Positions 5,570-13,409 of a stretch of DNA of 18,145 bases are shown one piece after another; position 1 is the stretch's first letter, and each line of letters begins with the position of its first letter. The notes beneath the pieces are model-generated. The model was not told the DNA's origin. It did no database searches and saw only the letters and a program-made list of their open reading frames with translations. Source of the stretch: Ascidiaceihabitans sp. (lineage in GTDB: Bacteria > Pseudomonadota > Alphaproteobacteria > Rhodobacterales > Rhodobacteraceae); the NCBI GenBank assembly GCA_023301665.1, contig JALZUL010000262.1:1-18145 (forward strand), given 5' to 3'. The translations under genes and the position numbers were made by a program.

Positions 5570-7984
5570 TTAGTGCGCTTCCGCCCAATTCGCCCCTTGG
5601 CCTGCATCGACGGTCAATTTGACGTCGAGCTTCACAACAGGATCAGCAGCGTTTTCCATCACATCCTTGGCGACAGTAATCAGTTCATCAACTGCACTGT
5701 CGTCTACCTCGAACAGCAATTCATCGTGCACCTGAAGCAGCATCGTGGCGGGTAGGTGGGCTATCGCATCAGGCATCTGTACCATGGCACGTCGAATGAC
5801 ATCGGCTGCGGTGCCCTGAATCGGCGCGTTGATCGCAGCGCGCGCAGCAAAGCCCGCGTGTGGGCCCTTGGCCGTGATGTTGGGCGTGTGAATTTTACGG
5901 CCAAACAGCGTTTGCACATAGCCGTTTTCTTTCGCGAAAGCCTTGGTGTCATCCATATAGGTGCGAATACCGGGGAAGCGTTCAAAGTAACGATCGATAA
6001 AGCCCTGCGCCTCAGCGCGTGGAATGCGTAAATTGCGCGCCAGCCCAAAGCCGGAAATGCCGTAAATCACACCAAAGTTGATCGCCTTTGCTTGACGGCG
6101 AACATCGGATGTCATTTCATCCAACGGCACACCAAACATCTCGCTCGCAGTCATGGCGTGAATGTCATGCCCATGGGCAAAGGCCTGCTTTAGAGCGGGA
6201 ATATCAGCGATATGCGCCAGAATACGCAACTCGATCTGTGAGTAATCCAATGCAACAAGCGTCTTGCCCGGTTCCGCAATAAACGCCTCGCGAATGCGCC
6301 GCCCTTCCTCAGAGCGAATAGGGATATTCTGCAAGTTAGGGTCTGTTGAGGCCAAGCGACCCGTTGATGCACCCGCAATGGAATACGAGGTGTGAACACG
6401 GCCCGTGTCCGCGTTGATATGATCCTGCAAGGCATCGGTATAAGTGGATTTCAGCTTTGATAGTTGACGCCAATCCAGCACCAATCGCGGCAACTCATGT
6501 TCAGTCGCAAGATCCTCTAGAACATCTGCACCCGTAGCATAGGCACCGGTTTTACCCTTTTTGCCGCCCTCAATTCCCATCTCGTCAAATAGGATTTCAC
6601 CAAGCTGTTTAGGGGAGCCGACGTTGAACTTGCGACCCACCAATTCGTAAATCTCGTCCTCAAGCCCAGCCATCTTTTGCGCAAACGCATTGGACATGCG
6701 CGACAGTGTATCGCGATCTACCTTGATCCCTGAGCGTTCCATCGCTGCCAGAACCGGCACCAGCGGGCGCTCAAGCGTTTCATAAACGCGGGTCACTTGG
6801 GATTGATGAAGCTGCGGCTTAAACATCTGCCATAGGCGCAAGGTCACATCCGCATCTTCCGCCGCATAAGGTACGGCATCAACCAAAGGCACAGCGTCAA
6901 AGGTTTTGGCGCTCTTACCAGTCCCTAATAAGGGTTTTATTGGCAAAGGCGTGTGGTTCAAATAACGCTCAGAAAGCGCATCCATGCCATGATTGTGCAG
7001 ACCACCGTGCATCGCATACGACATCAGCATCGTGTCATCTATGGGGGCGACATCAATGCCAACTTGGGCGAATATCTTGCTATCAAACTTCATGTTCTGA
7101 CCGATTTTTACGATCGAAGGGTCGCCCAACATCGGGGTGAGCATCCGCAAGGCTTCTGCAACCGGCATTTGGCCATCTGCCAACGCATCATCGGAAAATA
7201 GATCGTCGCCACCAGACACTTTGTGGAGCAATGGAATATAACAGGCCTGTCCGGCCTCAACACAAAGCGAGATACCAACCAAATCGACGGTCATCTCATC
7301 CAAACCGGTGGTTTCCGTGTCTACAGCCACATAACCACGGGCATAGATACGATCGATCCAAACTTGTAATTGTTGCGCATTTTCGACTTGCTCGTATTTT
7401 GAATGATCAAACGGAACAGTCTCTAATACGGGTACATCTGCGGCTGCAGGGGCCGCATCCTTAATCTCGGGCGCTTCGGCATTCAGCTGCGTAGCGACCC
7501 GCTTGGTCAGTGTCCGAAACTCCATCTCAGCCAAGAATGGCAATAGAACGTCAGCTTCAGGATCGCGGACCTCTAGATCTTCAATGGTAAAATCCAAATC
7601 CATCGCGTCATCCAGCTTTACCAGATCACGGGACAGACGAATTTGATCCGCATTATCGATCAGTGTTTGGCGGCGTTTGGGTTGTTTGATCTCACCTGCA
7701 CGTTCAAGCAATGCATCCAGATCACCATATTCGTTGATCAGCAAAGCGGCTGTCTTAATGCCAATGCCAGGCGCGCCGGGCACGTTATCGACGCTATCGC
7801 CAGCCAAAGCCTGAACATCAACAACGCGATCAGGATAAACGCCAAACTTCTCATGCACACCATCGCGATCGATGCGCTTGTTTTTCATAGCGTCGAACAT
7901 CTCGACGCCGCCACCGACCAATTGCATCAAATCCTTATCTGAGCTGATGATGGTGCATTGCCCACCCGCGGCGCGCGCTTGCAC
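5570..7984 (-). CDS. PolA large fragment, possible reinitiation product (Klenow-like)
   Basis: After the amber codon the frame stays open for 813 codons. The first usable start is a GTG at 7984, 27 nt past the stop, giving 804 aa. It would contain the remaining 5'-nuclease segment (inactive without the N-terminus), the complete 3'-5' exonuclease with its DxE motif, and the whole polymerase domain. I see no good Shine-Dalgarno before the GTG, so expression by this route is speculation. If it is made, the cell would have a Pol I without flap-removal activity. Confidence 0.4.
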   Translation of the reverse strand: MQARAAGGQCTIISSDKDLMQLVGGGVEMFDAMKNKRIDRDGVHEKFGVYPDRVVDVQALAGDSVDNVPGAPGIGIKTAALLINEYGDLDALLERAGEIKQPKRRQTLIDNADQIRLSRDLVKLDDAMDLDFTIEDLEVRDPEADVLLPFLAEMEFRTLTKRVATQLNAEAPEIKDAAPAAADVPVLETVPFDHSKYEQVENAQQLQVWIDRIYARGYVAVDTETTGLDEMTVDLVGISLCVEAGQACYIPLLHKVSGGDDLFSDDALADGQMPVAEALRMLTPMLGDPSIVKIGQNMKFDSKIFAQVGIDVAPIDDTMLMSYAMHGGLHNHGMDALSERYLNHTPLPIKPLLGTGKSAKTFDAVPLVDAVPYAAEDADVTLRLWQMFKPQLHQSQVTRVYETLERPLVPVLAAMERSGIKVDRDTLSRMSNAFAQKMAGLEDEIYELVGRKFNVGSPKQLGEILFDEMGIEGGKKGKTGAYATGADVLEDLATEHELPRLVLDWRQLSKLKSTYTDALQDHINADTGRVHTSYSIAGASTGRLASTDPNLQNIPIRSEEGRRIREAFIAEPGKTLVALDYSQIELRILAHIADIPALKQAFAHGHDIHAMTASEMFGVPLDEMTSDVRRQAKAINFGVIYGISGFGLARNLRIPRAEAQGFIDRYFERFPGIRTYMDDTKAFAKENGYVQTLFGRKIHTPNITAKGPHAGFAARAAINAPIQGTAADVIRRAMVQMPDAIAHLPATMLLQVHDELLFEVDDSAVDELITVAKDVMENAADPVVKLDVKLTVDAGQGANWAEAH

Positions 7985-8011
7985 AGCGAGGGTCGCGATA
8001 ATGTCGTCGGC

Positions 8012-8014
8012 CTA
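8012..8014 (-). other. In-frame amber codon in polA
   Basis: The plus strand reads CTA at 8012-8014, TAG on the coding strand, between GGG TTT and GCC GAC GAC. The residue is the equivalent of E. coli Pol I Glu113 / Taq Glu117, a metal ligand of the 5' nuclease. TAG is an ordinary stop elsewhere in the window (ends of the HyuA-like gene at 5536 and the secreted-protein gene at 8890), so recoding is unlikely. Confidence 0.9.
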
Positions 8015-8389
8015 AAACCCTTCGACCTCTTTACAGGCGATGTTAAACGCCTCGGTTGCGGTGCGCGTCAAAGGCATCTGCGGGCGCAGGTCTTCGGGCA
8101 TCGCATCACGGTTGGCTTTGTATTGGTCATACATATCGTTGCGGAAGGTGTGGCTGCCTTTGTCAAAGATCACCGCAACGTGGGTGGGGGCATCGGCGCC
8201 CGTGTTGCCCTCGATATAGCGGTGCAACATGTTGCAGAAACCCGCGACCGCACCAATTGGCAAACCATCCGACTTACGGGTGAGCGGTGGCAACGCGTGA
8301 TAGGCACGAAAGATAAACGCCGAGCCATCAATCAAATGCAGGTGGTGGCCTTTGCCAAATTTAGCTATCGTCATACGTGTATCCGCCAT
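8012..8389 (-). CDS. Truncated PolA N-terminal fragment (125 aa)
   Basis: If the amber codon is real, the main product is this 125-residue piece: the first part of the 5'-nuclease domain, ending EACKEVEGF-like (…IACKEVEGF). It holds only the first acidic residues (in LIDGSAF and VIFDKGS) and lacks ADD, SDKD and GDSVDN, so it should not be an active nuclease. Confidence 0.6.
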   Translation of the reverse strand: MADTRMTIAKFGKGHHLHLIDGSAFIFRAYHALPPLTRKSDGLPIGAVAGFCNMLHRYIEGNTGADAPTHVAVIFDKGSHTFRNDMYDQYKANRDAMPEDLRPQMPLTRTATEAFNIACKEVEGF

Positions 8390-8410
8390 AACAAAGTGAG
8401 AAAATGCTAG

Positions 8411-8890
8411 ATGTATCTATCCCGCATCCTGACCGCCGCCGCAATCATCGCTTTGCCTTTTGGGGCAGTTGCACAGCCGAAATTAGACCCTAGCTGCCAG
8501 ATAGGTGCGGGAAGCCAAGACAGTTGCACGCCGATTGTTGGATGCTTGGGCGGAACCGGAGTATATTTCACAGGCCGCGCGATTGGGTGGGATACTGGGA
8601 CTTTTGCAATTGAGACAAGCGACCAGCTTTTATGCAATGGAACATGGAAAACCCAAGGCACTTTGGGATTTGGTCAGGCTGAATTCAGCTGCGATGACGG
8701 GCGCGGTGGAACCGCGCTCTATACATCACAAGACAGTGCGACAGGCACCACAACAGGGTTTGGCAAGCTAAGCGACGGAACCGGTATGCGTGTTTGGACA
8801 GGCCATAACATCGCTCAATTCATGATAAATCAAAGCGGCGATGTTGATACCGGGCTTGAATGTCACGGCGTGGCAGTTCCGTTAGGATAG
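8411..8890 (+). CDS. Small secreted protein of unknown function, six cysteines
   Basis: A 159-aa protein with a clear Sec signal peptide (residues 1-21; hydrophobic LTAAAIIALPFGAV, cleavage after AVA before QPKLD). The mature part is rich in Gly, Thr and Ser and has six cysteines (29, 39, 45, 75, 94, 151), which fits three disulfides in the periplasm. It is probably a small beta-structured domain, with short alternating strands such as GTFAIETS, GFGQAEFSC, GTALYTSQ and TTTGFGKLSDGTGMRVW. I do not recognise a named family; similar hypothetical proteins probably occur in related bacteria. It is divergent from polA with a 21-bp gap, so its promoter must overlap the start of polA. A weak GTGAG lies about 11 nt before the ATG. 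It ends 6 bp from the convergent zinc-protein gene. Confidence 0.8.
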   Translation: MYLSRILTAAAIIALPFGAVAQPKLDPSCQIGAGSQDSCTPIVGCLGGTGVYFTGRAIGWDTGTFAIETSDQLLCNGTWKTQGTLGFGQAEFSCDDGRGGTALYTSQDSATGTTTGFGKLSDGTGMRVWTGHNIAQFMINQSGDVDTGLECHGVAVPLG

Positions 8891-8904
8891 GTCGGCTTAG
8901 ACCT
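8889..8904. terminator. Weak hairpin at the convergent gene ends
   Basis: AGGTC (8889-8893) and GACCT (8900-8904) can pair around a 6-nt loop just at the two convergent stop codons (8890 plus, 8897 minus). There is no T-run. A short structure at 3' ends, possibly chance. Confidence 0.2.
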
Positions 8905-9070
8905 TACCTTCGAAATCTTTGTGGATGTATTTGCAGCCACAATAGGGGCATTCGACCCAACCGATGTCTTCAGGAATTTGCAGCCAAACACGTGGGTGGC
9001 CCAACCCACCTTCGCCGCCATCACAGGCGATACGGTATGTGTCCACGATCTGAGTTTCGGGTGCTTGCAT
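8897..9070 (-). CDS. Zinc-finger CHCC-type (NDUFS6-like) small protein
   Basis: A 57-aa protein of the zf-CHCC family. Zinc ligands are visible as C-x8-H-x15-C-x2-C (IACDGGEGGLGHPRVWL, then VECPYCGCKY), the same pattern as in mitochondrial complex I subunit NDUFS6. In alphaproteobacteria these proteins are thought to be accessory to complex I, but this copy stands alone. The start at 9070 is chosen over the in-frame ATG at 9136 because AAGGA lies 8 nt before it and because the family starts shortly before this motif; the upstream extension is basic and unlike the family. Confidence 0.88.
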   Translation of the reverse strand: MQAPETQIVDTYRIACDGGEGGLGHPRVWLQIPEDIGWVECPYCGCKYIHKDFEGKV

Positions 9071-9303
9071 CACAAAGGTCCTTGGGCTGGCAAAACTAGT
9101 CTTTTTCTTATGGAGCATCCGATGCCTTTTTTGCAAGTGGATTAGACGGCTAAGTATCAGGTTTGCCCTTGATAATCGCGGTTTGTTGCCACCTCAGGTG
9201 TTCTCAGGGACTTAAGCAAGTTTCGGCCAGATGATTCTAACGGCTTCACCCCGTCCCGCAGACAGAGTAAAGATTGCGAAACATCGAAAAAGGTCACGAA
9301 ATC
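9071..9303. other. Divergent intergenic region between the zf-CHCC gene and gpmI
   Basis: This 233-bp gap must carry promoters for both sides. On the minus strand a TTGCAA, 18-nt spacer and CATAAG can be read (about 9137-9108), a weak sigma-70-like match for the zinc-protein gene. A perfect small palindrome CACCT-C-AGGTG lies at 9190-9200. No convincing gpmI promoter could be picked by eye. Confidence 0.35.
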
Positions 9304-10821
9304 ATGCAGCCCACTAAACCTGTCGTTCTTTGTATTCTTGATGGGTGGGGCCTGCGTGCCGACACGGTTGGGAATGCACCTGCTCTTGCCAACACACCGA
9401 CGATGGATCGCATCATGGCGACCTGCCCCAATGCGACCTTGATCACGCATGGTCCAGACGTTGGCCTGCCGCGAGGGCAAATGGGCAACTCTGAAGTAGG
9501 GCACACCAATATCGGCGCAGGGCGTGTGGTCGCGATGGACCTTGGGCAGATCGATTTGGCGATCGAAGATGGCAGCTATTTCACCAACCCTGTTCTGACG
9601 GGCTTTATCGAAAAGGTGAAAGCAACGGGCGGGACAGCTCACCTCATGTGCCTGATTTCTGACGGCGGTGTGCACGGTCACGTCAGCCACCTGATCGCCA
9701 CCGTTAAAGCGTGCCACGATGCTGGCCTTCCGGTTGTGATCCACGCTTTGGGGGATGGTCGTGATGTGGCACCGCAGTCGATCAAGGAACATCTAGAAAC
9801 CTTGATGGCCGCCCTTCCCGATGGCGTTCAAATTGGTACACTTGCTGGCCGTTACTTTGCGCTGGATCGCGACAACAGATGGGACCGCGTCCAAACAGCC
9901 TTTGATGCAATCGTACACGCAAAAGGTCCAAAATCCGACGACGCCACAGCCGCGATTGAACAAAGCTATGCGCGCGGCGAAACAGATGAATTTATCCCTG
10001 CAACGGTCCTTGGCGATTACGCAGGTGCTCAAGACGGCGACGGCTTGTTCTGCCTGAATTTCCGCGCCGACCGCGCGCGTGAAATCATGGCCGCTATCGG
10101 ACAGCCCGACTTTGATGCTTTCGAAACGAACGGGCGTCCAAACTGGAGCACCCTCATGGGTATGGCGTCTTATTCCAACGCGCATAACACCTATATAGAC
10201 ACTGTATATCCCAAAGCAGACATCGTGAACACGCTTGGCGCTTGGGTCGCTCAAAAAGGCAAAACTCAGTTCCGTCTCGCTGAAACTGAAAAATATCCAC
10301 ACGTGACATTCTTTTTGAATGGGGGTGTCGAAACGCCCGCCGAAAATGAAGACCGCTTTATGCCGCTCTCTCCCAAAGTAGCGACCTATGACCTGCAGCC
10401 AGAAATGTCCTGCCCCGAGGTGACAGAGCAATTCGTCGCGGCCATTCACAAAGGGTACGACCTGATTGTCACCAACTACGCCAACCCGGATATGGTAGGC
10501 CACACTGGCGATATCAACGCAGGGATCGCCGCCTGCGAAGCCGTTGATCAGGGTCTAACAAAGGTCCTTGAGGCACTTGAGCAAACCGGTGGCACCATGA
10601 TCATCACCGCAGACCACGGCAATTGCGAAACGATGATCGACCCTGAAACCGGCGGGCCACATACCGCACACACGCTCAACCCCGTGCCAATTGCATTGGT
10701 GGGCGGGCCTGAAAACGCAACCCTTAGCGCGGGGCGTCTGGCAGATCTGGCACCGTCACTGCTGCACTTGATGGGGATCGAGGCACCATCTGAGATGACA
10801 GGTAAAAACCTGATCGGATGA
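9304..10821 (+). CDS. gpmI: 2,3-bisphosphoglycerate-independent phosphoglycerate mutase
   Basis: Converts 3-phosphoglycerate to 2-phosphoglycerate in glycolysis and gluconeogenesis using two metal ions and a phosphoserine. The 505-aa length is typical. Key residues are present: D13 in CILDGWGLRAD, the nucleophile S63 in GQMGNSEVGHTNIGAG, HALGDGRDVAP, AGRYFALDRDNRWDR, LNFRADRARE, and the phosphatase-domain metal motifs NYANPDMVGHTGD and TADHGNCETM with a late TAHTLNPVP block. The start at 9304 has AAAAAGG about 10 nt upstream; an earlier TTG frame start adds unrelated residues. The stop overlaps the envC-like start in ATGA, so the two are translationally coupled. Confidence 0.97.
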   Translation: MQPTKPVVLCILDGWGLRADTVGNAPALANTPTMDRIMATCPNATLITHGPDVGLPRGQMGNSEVGHTNIGAGRVVAMDLGQIDLAIEDGSYFTNPVLTGFIEKVKATGGTAHLMCLISDGGVHGHVSHLIATVKACHDAGLPVVIHALGDGRDVAPQSIKEHLETLMAALPDGVQIGTLAGRYFALDRDNRWDRVQTAFDAIVHAKGPKSDDATAAIEQSYARGETDEFIPATVLGDYAGAQDGDGLFCLNFRADRAREIMAAIGQPDFDAFETNGRPNWSTLMGMASYSNAHNTYIDTVYPKADIVNTLGAWVAQKGKTQFRLAETEKYPHVTFFLNGGVETPAENEDRFMPLSPKVATYDLQPEMSCPEVTEQFVAAIHKGYDLIVTNYANPDMVGHTGDINAGIAACEAVDQGLTKVLEALEQTGGTMIITADHGNCETMIDPETGGPHTAHTLNPVPIALVGGPENATLSAGRLADLAPSLLHLMGIEAPSEMTGKNLIG

Positions 10822-11960
10822 GATGGGTAGCCCTCATATTCGCAACCCTTTTGCCGCAGATTGTCGTAGCGCAAGATGCCGGCGCAGATGCGCGTGCGGC
10901 TGCAAATCAACTTGCCAATGCGTCTATTCAACTGGATCGCGCCGAAGACGCGCGCGACCGCGTAAAAGCACTGACTGAAACGATCCTAGCCTTTGAGACC
11001 GGGCTCACAACCATGCGCGATGGGCTGCGCCGCGCCGCATTGCGCGAAGAACAACTGAGCCGCCAACTCGAAGCACGAGACGATGAAACCGCCGCCTTTG
11101 TCGGTGTCTTGCAAGCGCTGGGCGCAGGCCCATCGCCGACCGTATTCCTTCATCCGCAAGGGCCAACCGGTACCGCGCGCGCAGGGATGTTGTTGTCCGA
11201 AATGACGCCAATCCTGAATGCACGCGCAAGCCAACTGCGCGAGCAATTGGAAGAGGTCCAAACCCTACGCCTTCTTCAGCAACAGGCCGCAGATCGTCTT
11301 CAATTGGGCTTGTCCGAGCTCCAAAAAGCCCGCGTCTTGCTCAGCAGTGCCATCGCAGATCGCACGGACTTGCCACAACGCTTTACGGCCGACCCCGTGC
11401 GCACAGCGATCTTAATCTCTTCGACTGAAACCTTGGATGGTTTCGCCAGCGGTCTGTCCCAGATTACCGAGGATGAGACCGAAATAGATTTGCCGTCGCT
11501 AGACGACAGAATTGGTGGTCTGGCCTTGCCAGTTCAGGGGTTACTGCTGCGTGGCATGAACGAAGCTGATGCTGCGGGCATCAAACGCCCGGGCATTATT
11601 CTTGCCACCCGCGCGGGGGCGCTCGTGAATTCACCCACCGCCGCAACGATCCGTTATGTTGGCCCCTTGCTCGATTTCGGCAACGTTTTGATTCTTGAAC
11701 CTCAATCCGACACTTTGTTCGTTTTCGCAGGTCTTGATGTCACTTACGGAAAAATCGGCCAAGTCATCGGCGAAGGTGCGCCACTTGGCCTAATGGGTGG
11801 TTTACAACCACAAGGTAATACAGAAAATTTAGGCTCTTCACTCTCAACAGTTGGTGAAGGGGCTGGCAATGGGCGTTCGGAAACGCTCTATATAGAAGTA
11901 AGACAACGAAACGTACCACAGGATCCCGCTTCGTGGTTCCGCACCGACAAGGATGGATAA
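10818..11960 (+). CDS. envC: EnvC-like murein hydrolase activator (degenerate M23/LytM)
   Basis: A 380-aa periplasmic protein with a signal peptide (1-18; VALIFATLLPQIVVA before QDAG), long coiled-coil helices (about 25-105 and 125-175, many Ala/Arg/Glu/Leu, e.g. LREQLEEVQTLRLLQQQAAD) and a C-terminal LytM-like beta domain (about 230-375). The LytM domain lacks the zinc ligands of active M23 peptidases: the usual Y/S-H-L of the HxH motif reads FVFAGLDV, and the first His position is also gone (ATRAGALVNSP). This is what EnvC shows; EnvC does not cut murein but activates amidases for daughter-cell separation. It shares an ATGA overlap with gpmI and lies 3 bp before ctpA, an order common in alphaproteobacteria. 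The EnvC role is inferred from architecture and context. Confidence 0.87.
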   Translation: MRWVALIFATLLPQIVVAQDAGADARAAANQLANASIQLDRAEDARDRVKALTETILAFETGLTTMRDGLRRAALREEQLSRQLEARDDETAAFVGVLQALGAGPSPTVFLHPQGPTGTARAGMLLSEMTPILNARASQLREQLEEVQTLRLLQQQAADRLQLGLSELQKARVLLSSAIADRTDLPQRFTADPVRTAILISSTETLDGFASGLSQITEDETEIDLPSLDDRIGGLALPVQGLLLRGMNEADAAGIKRPGIILATRAGALVNSPTAATIRYVGPLLDFGNVLILEPQSDTLFVFAGLDVTYGKIGQVIGEGAPLGLMGGLQPQGNTENLGSSLSTVGEGAGNGRSETLYIEVRQRNVPQDPASWFRTDKDG

Positions 11961-11963
11961 GCA

Positions 11964-13295
11964 GTGAAAAAGTTTGTGATGGCGGCCGTAGGCGGCACAT
12001 TGGCTGGGGTGGTTGCGACAACGCAAATCGCAGGGCCACTTTTGGCGCAAGAAACTGGACAAGAAAATGTATACGAACAGCTCGATCTGTTCGGGGATAT
12101 TTTTGAGCGTATCCGCTCCCAATACGTCGAAGACGTAGACACCAGCGAGCTGATCGAAGCTGCCATTGATGGCATGCTAACGTCTCTTGATCCACACTCG
12201 AGCTATCTGTCGCAAGACGACGCGGCTGCGATGCGTGTGCAAACCCGTGGTGAATTCGGCGGTTTGGGCATCGAAGTCACGCAAGAAGAAGGCTTTGTAA
12301 AAGTCGTCTCCCCGATGGACGGAACCCCAGCGGATGAAGCGGGCATGCTTGCCGGTGACTTTATCACCCACGTGGATGGTGAATCCCTTCTTGGCCTAAC
12401 GCTGGATGATGCGGTTGGCAAAATGCGCGGCCCAGTTGGTGCAGAAATTGTGATCACCGTTGTGCGCGAAGGCGAAGGGGAACCCTTCGACGTTTCCATC
12501 ATTCGCGACACGATTGAGCTGCAAGCGGTGCGCGCACGTACCCAAGGCGATACAGTTGTTTTGCGGGTCACAACCTTCAACGACAAAACCACACCAAACC
12601 TGACCGAAAAGCTCGCCGAAGAAGTTGAGGCTTTGGGCGGTATGGATAACGTCAACGGTTTCGTTGTCGATTTGCGCAACAATCCGGGCGGCCTTTTGAC
12701 CCAAGCGATCCGCGTGTCTGATGCGTTCTTGGAAGAGGGTGAAATCGTTTCGACCCGTGGCCGCAACCCTGAAGAGGGCGATCGTTTCAACGCAACGCCG
12801 GGTGACTTGGCTCAGGGCAAACCGATTGTTGTTTTGATCAACGGCGGTTCTGCCTCTGCCTCAGAAATTGTAGCCGGTGCGTTGCAAGATCATCGTCGTG
12901 CGATTGTTGTTGGCACAAAGAGCTTTGGCAAAGGTTCGGTTCAAACGATCATGCCGTTGCAGGGTGAGGGCGCGATGCGCCTGACAACTGCGCGTTACTA
13001 CACGCCGTCAGGCCGCTCGATCCAAGCACTTGGCGTGTCGCCGGACATCGTTGTTGAACAGCCACGTCGCCAGCCAAATGAGGATGAGCAAGACGAACCG
13101 GCGCGCGCAGGCCGTTCTGAAGCAGACCTTCGTGGCAGCTTGAACAACGACAGCTTGACCGAAGATGAAATTCGTCAAATCGAAGAAGATCGCGATCGCG
13201 CCGAAGCCTCAGCAGAGCTGCGCGAAGATGATTATCAACTGGCCTATGCCATCGATATTCTGAAAGGCCTGAGTGCGTTGGGTTCAAAAGAATAA
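11964..13295 (+). CDS. ctpA: C-terminal processing peptidase (S41A), CtpA/Prc family
   Basis: A 443-aa periplasmic serine protease that trims or degrades envelope proteins. It has an N-terminal signal or anchor (1-28), the S41 N-terminal helical block (DIFERIRSQYVEDVDTSEL), a PDZ domain (about 95-175; GEFGGLGIEVTQEEGFVKVV), and the catalytic core with substrate loop LRNNPGGLL. The Ser-Lys pair is S298 (NGGSASASE) and K323 (SFGKGSVQT), 25 residues apart as in the family. The tail (about 368-430) is acidic and low-complexity. The start is a GTG at 11964, 3 nt after the envC-like stop, with AAGGA about 9 nt upstream inside the end of that gene. It is the last gene of the gpmI run; the strong hairpin at 13318 follows. 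Confidence 0.95.
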   Translation: MKKFVMAAVGGTLAGVVATTQIAGPLLAQETGQENVYEQLDLFGDIFERIRSQYVEDVDTSELIEAAIDGMLTSLDPHSSYLSQDDAAAMRVQTRGEFGGLGIEVTQEEGFVKVVSPMDGTPADEAGMLAGDFITHVDGESLLGLTLDDAVGKMRGPVGAEIVITVVREGEGEPFDVSIIRDTIELQAVRARTQGDTVVLRVTTFNDKTTPNLTEKLAEEVEALGGMDNVNGFVVDLRNNPGGLLTQAIRVSDAFLEEGEIVSTRGRNPEEGDRFNATPGDLAQGKPIVVLINGGSASASEIVAGALQDHRRAIVVGTKSFGKGSVQTIMPLQGEGAMRLTTARYYTPSGRSIQALGVSPDIVVEQPRRQPNEDEQDEPARAGRSEADLRGSLNNDSLTEDEIRQIEEDRDRAEASAELREDDYQLAYAIDILKGLSALGSKE

Positions 13296-13317
13296 GCTGA
13301 CGGTCTGCTAAAATAAC

Positions 13318-13350
13318 AAAACCCTCGCATAGAAATATGCGGGGGTTTTT
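13318..13350. terminator. Strong intrinsic terminator after ctpA, probably bidirectional
   Basis: Stem CCCTCGCATA (13322-13331) / TATGCGGGGG (13336-13345) with a GAAA loop and one T-G pair, flanked by AAAA on the left and TTTTT on the right. On the plus strand it ends the gpmI-envC-ctpA transcript. On the minus strand the stem is followed by TTTTG, so it can also stop RNA from the ilvD run. Confidence 0.9.
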
Positions 13351-13409
13351 GCGTTTCTAGAGAGGGTATTAACCAATTTCGGTAGGGAAATGTTAACAGT
13401 CAGGCAAGT

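Larger units (their letters stand above)
5570..8389 (-). pseudogene. polA: DNA polymerase I, interrupted by an in-frame amber codon
   Basis: Read through codon 126 this would be a full 939-aa Pol I. The 5'-nuclease domain (about 1-290) shows LIDGSAFIFRAY, VIFDKGS, IISSDKDLMQLV and AGDSVDNVPG. The 3'-5' exonuclease domain keeps its acidic motif VAVDTETTGLDE (~355-366), so proofreading looks intact. The polymerase domain has motif A LVALDYSQIELRILAHIA (~711), the O-helix RRQAKAINFGVIYG (~765) and motif C LLQVHDELLFEV (~884). The break is a TAG (minus strand, 8014-8012) between EVEGF and ADDIIATLA, in the same frame on both sides, exactly where the family has a metal-binding Glu (EADD). GAG to TAG is one substitution. 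The 813 codons downstream show no other damage, so the change is recent, an assembly error, or tolerated (reinitiation, see 5570-7984). The start at 8389 could instead be the ATG at 8374. Confidence 0.9.

Noticed and set aside
8012..8014. Recoding of TAG (suppressor tRNA or selenocysteine/pyrrolysine-type insertion) in polA
   Set aside because: TAG ends other ordinary genes in the window, no recoding structure was evident, and the replaced residue is a simple Glu in the family. A point mutation or sequence error is simpler.
7958..8410. Long plus-strand open frame opposite the polA start
   Set aside because: It is antisense to well-conserved polA codons and its translation has no recognisable features.
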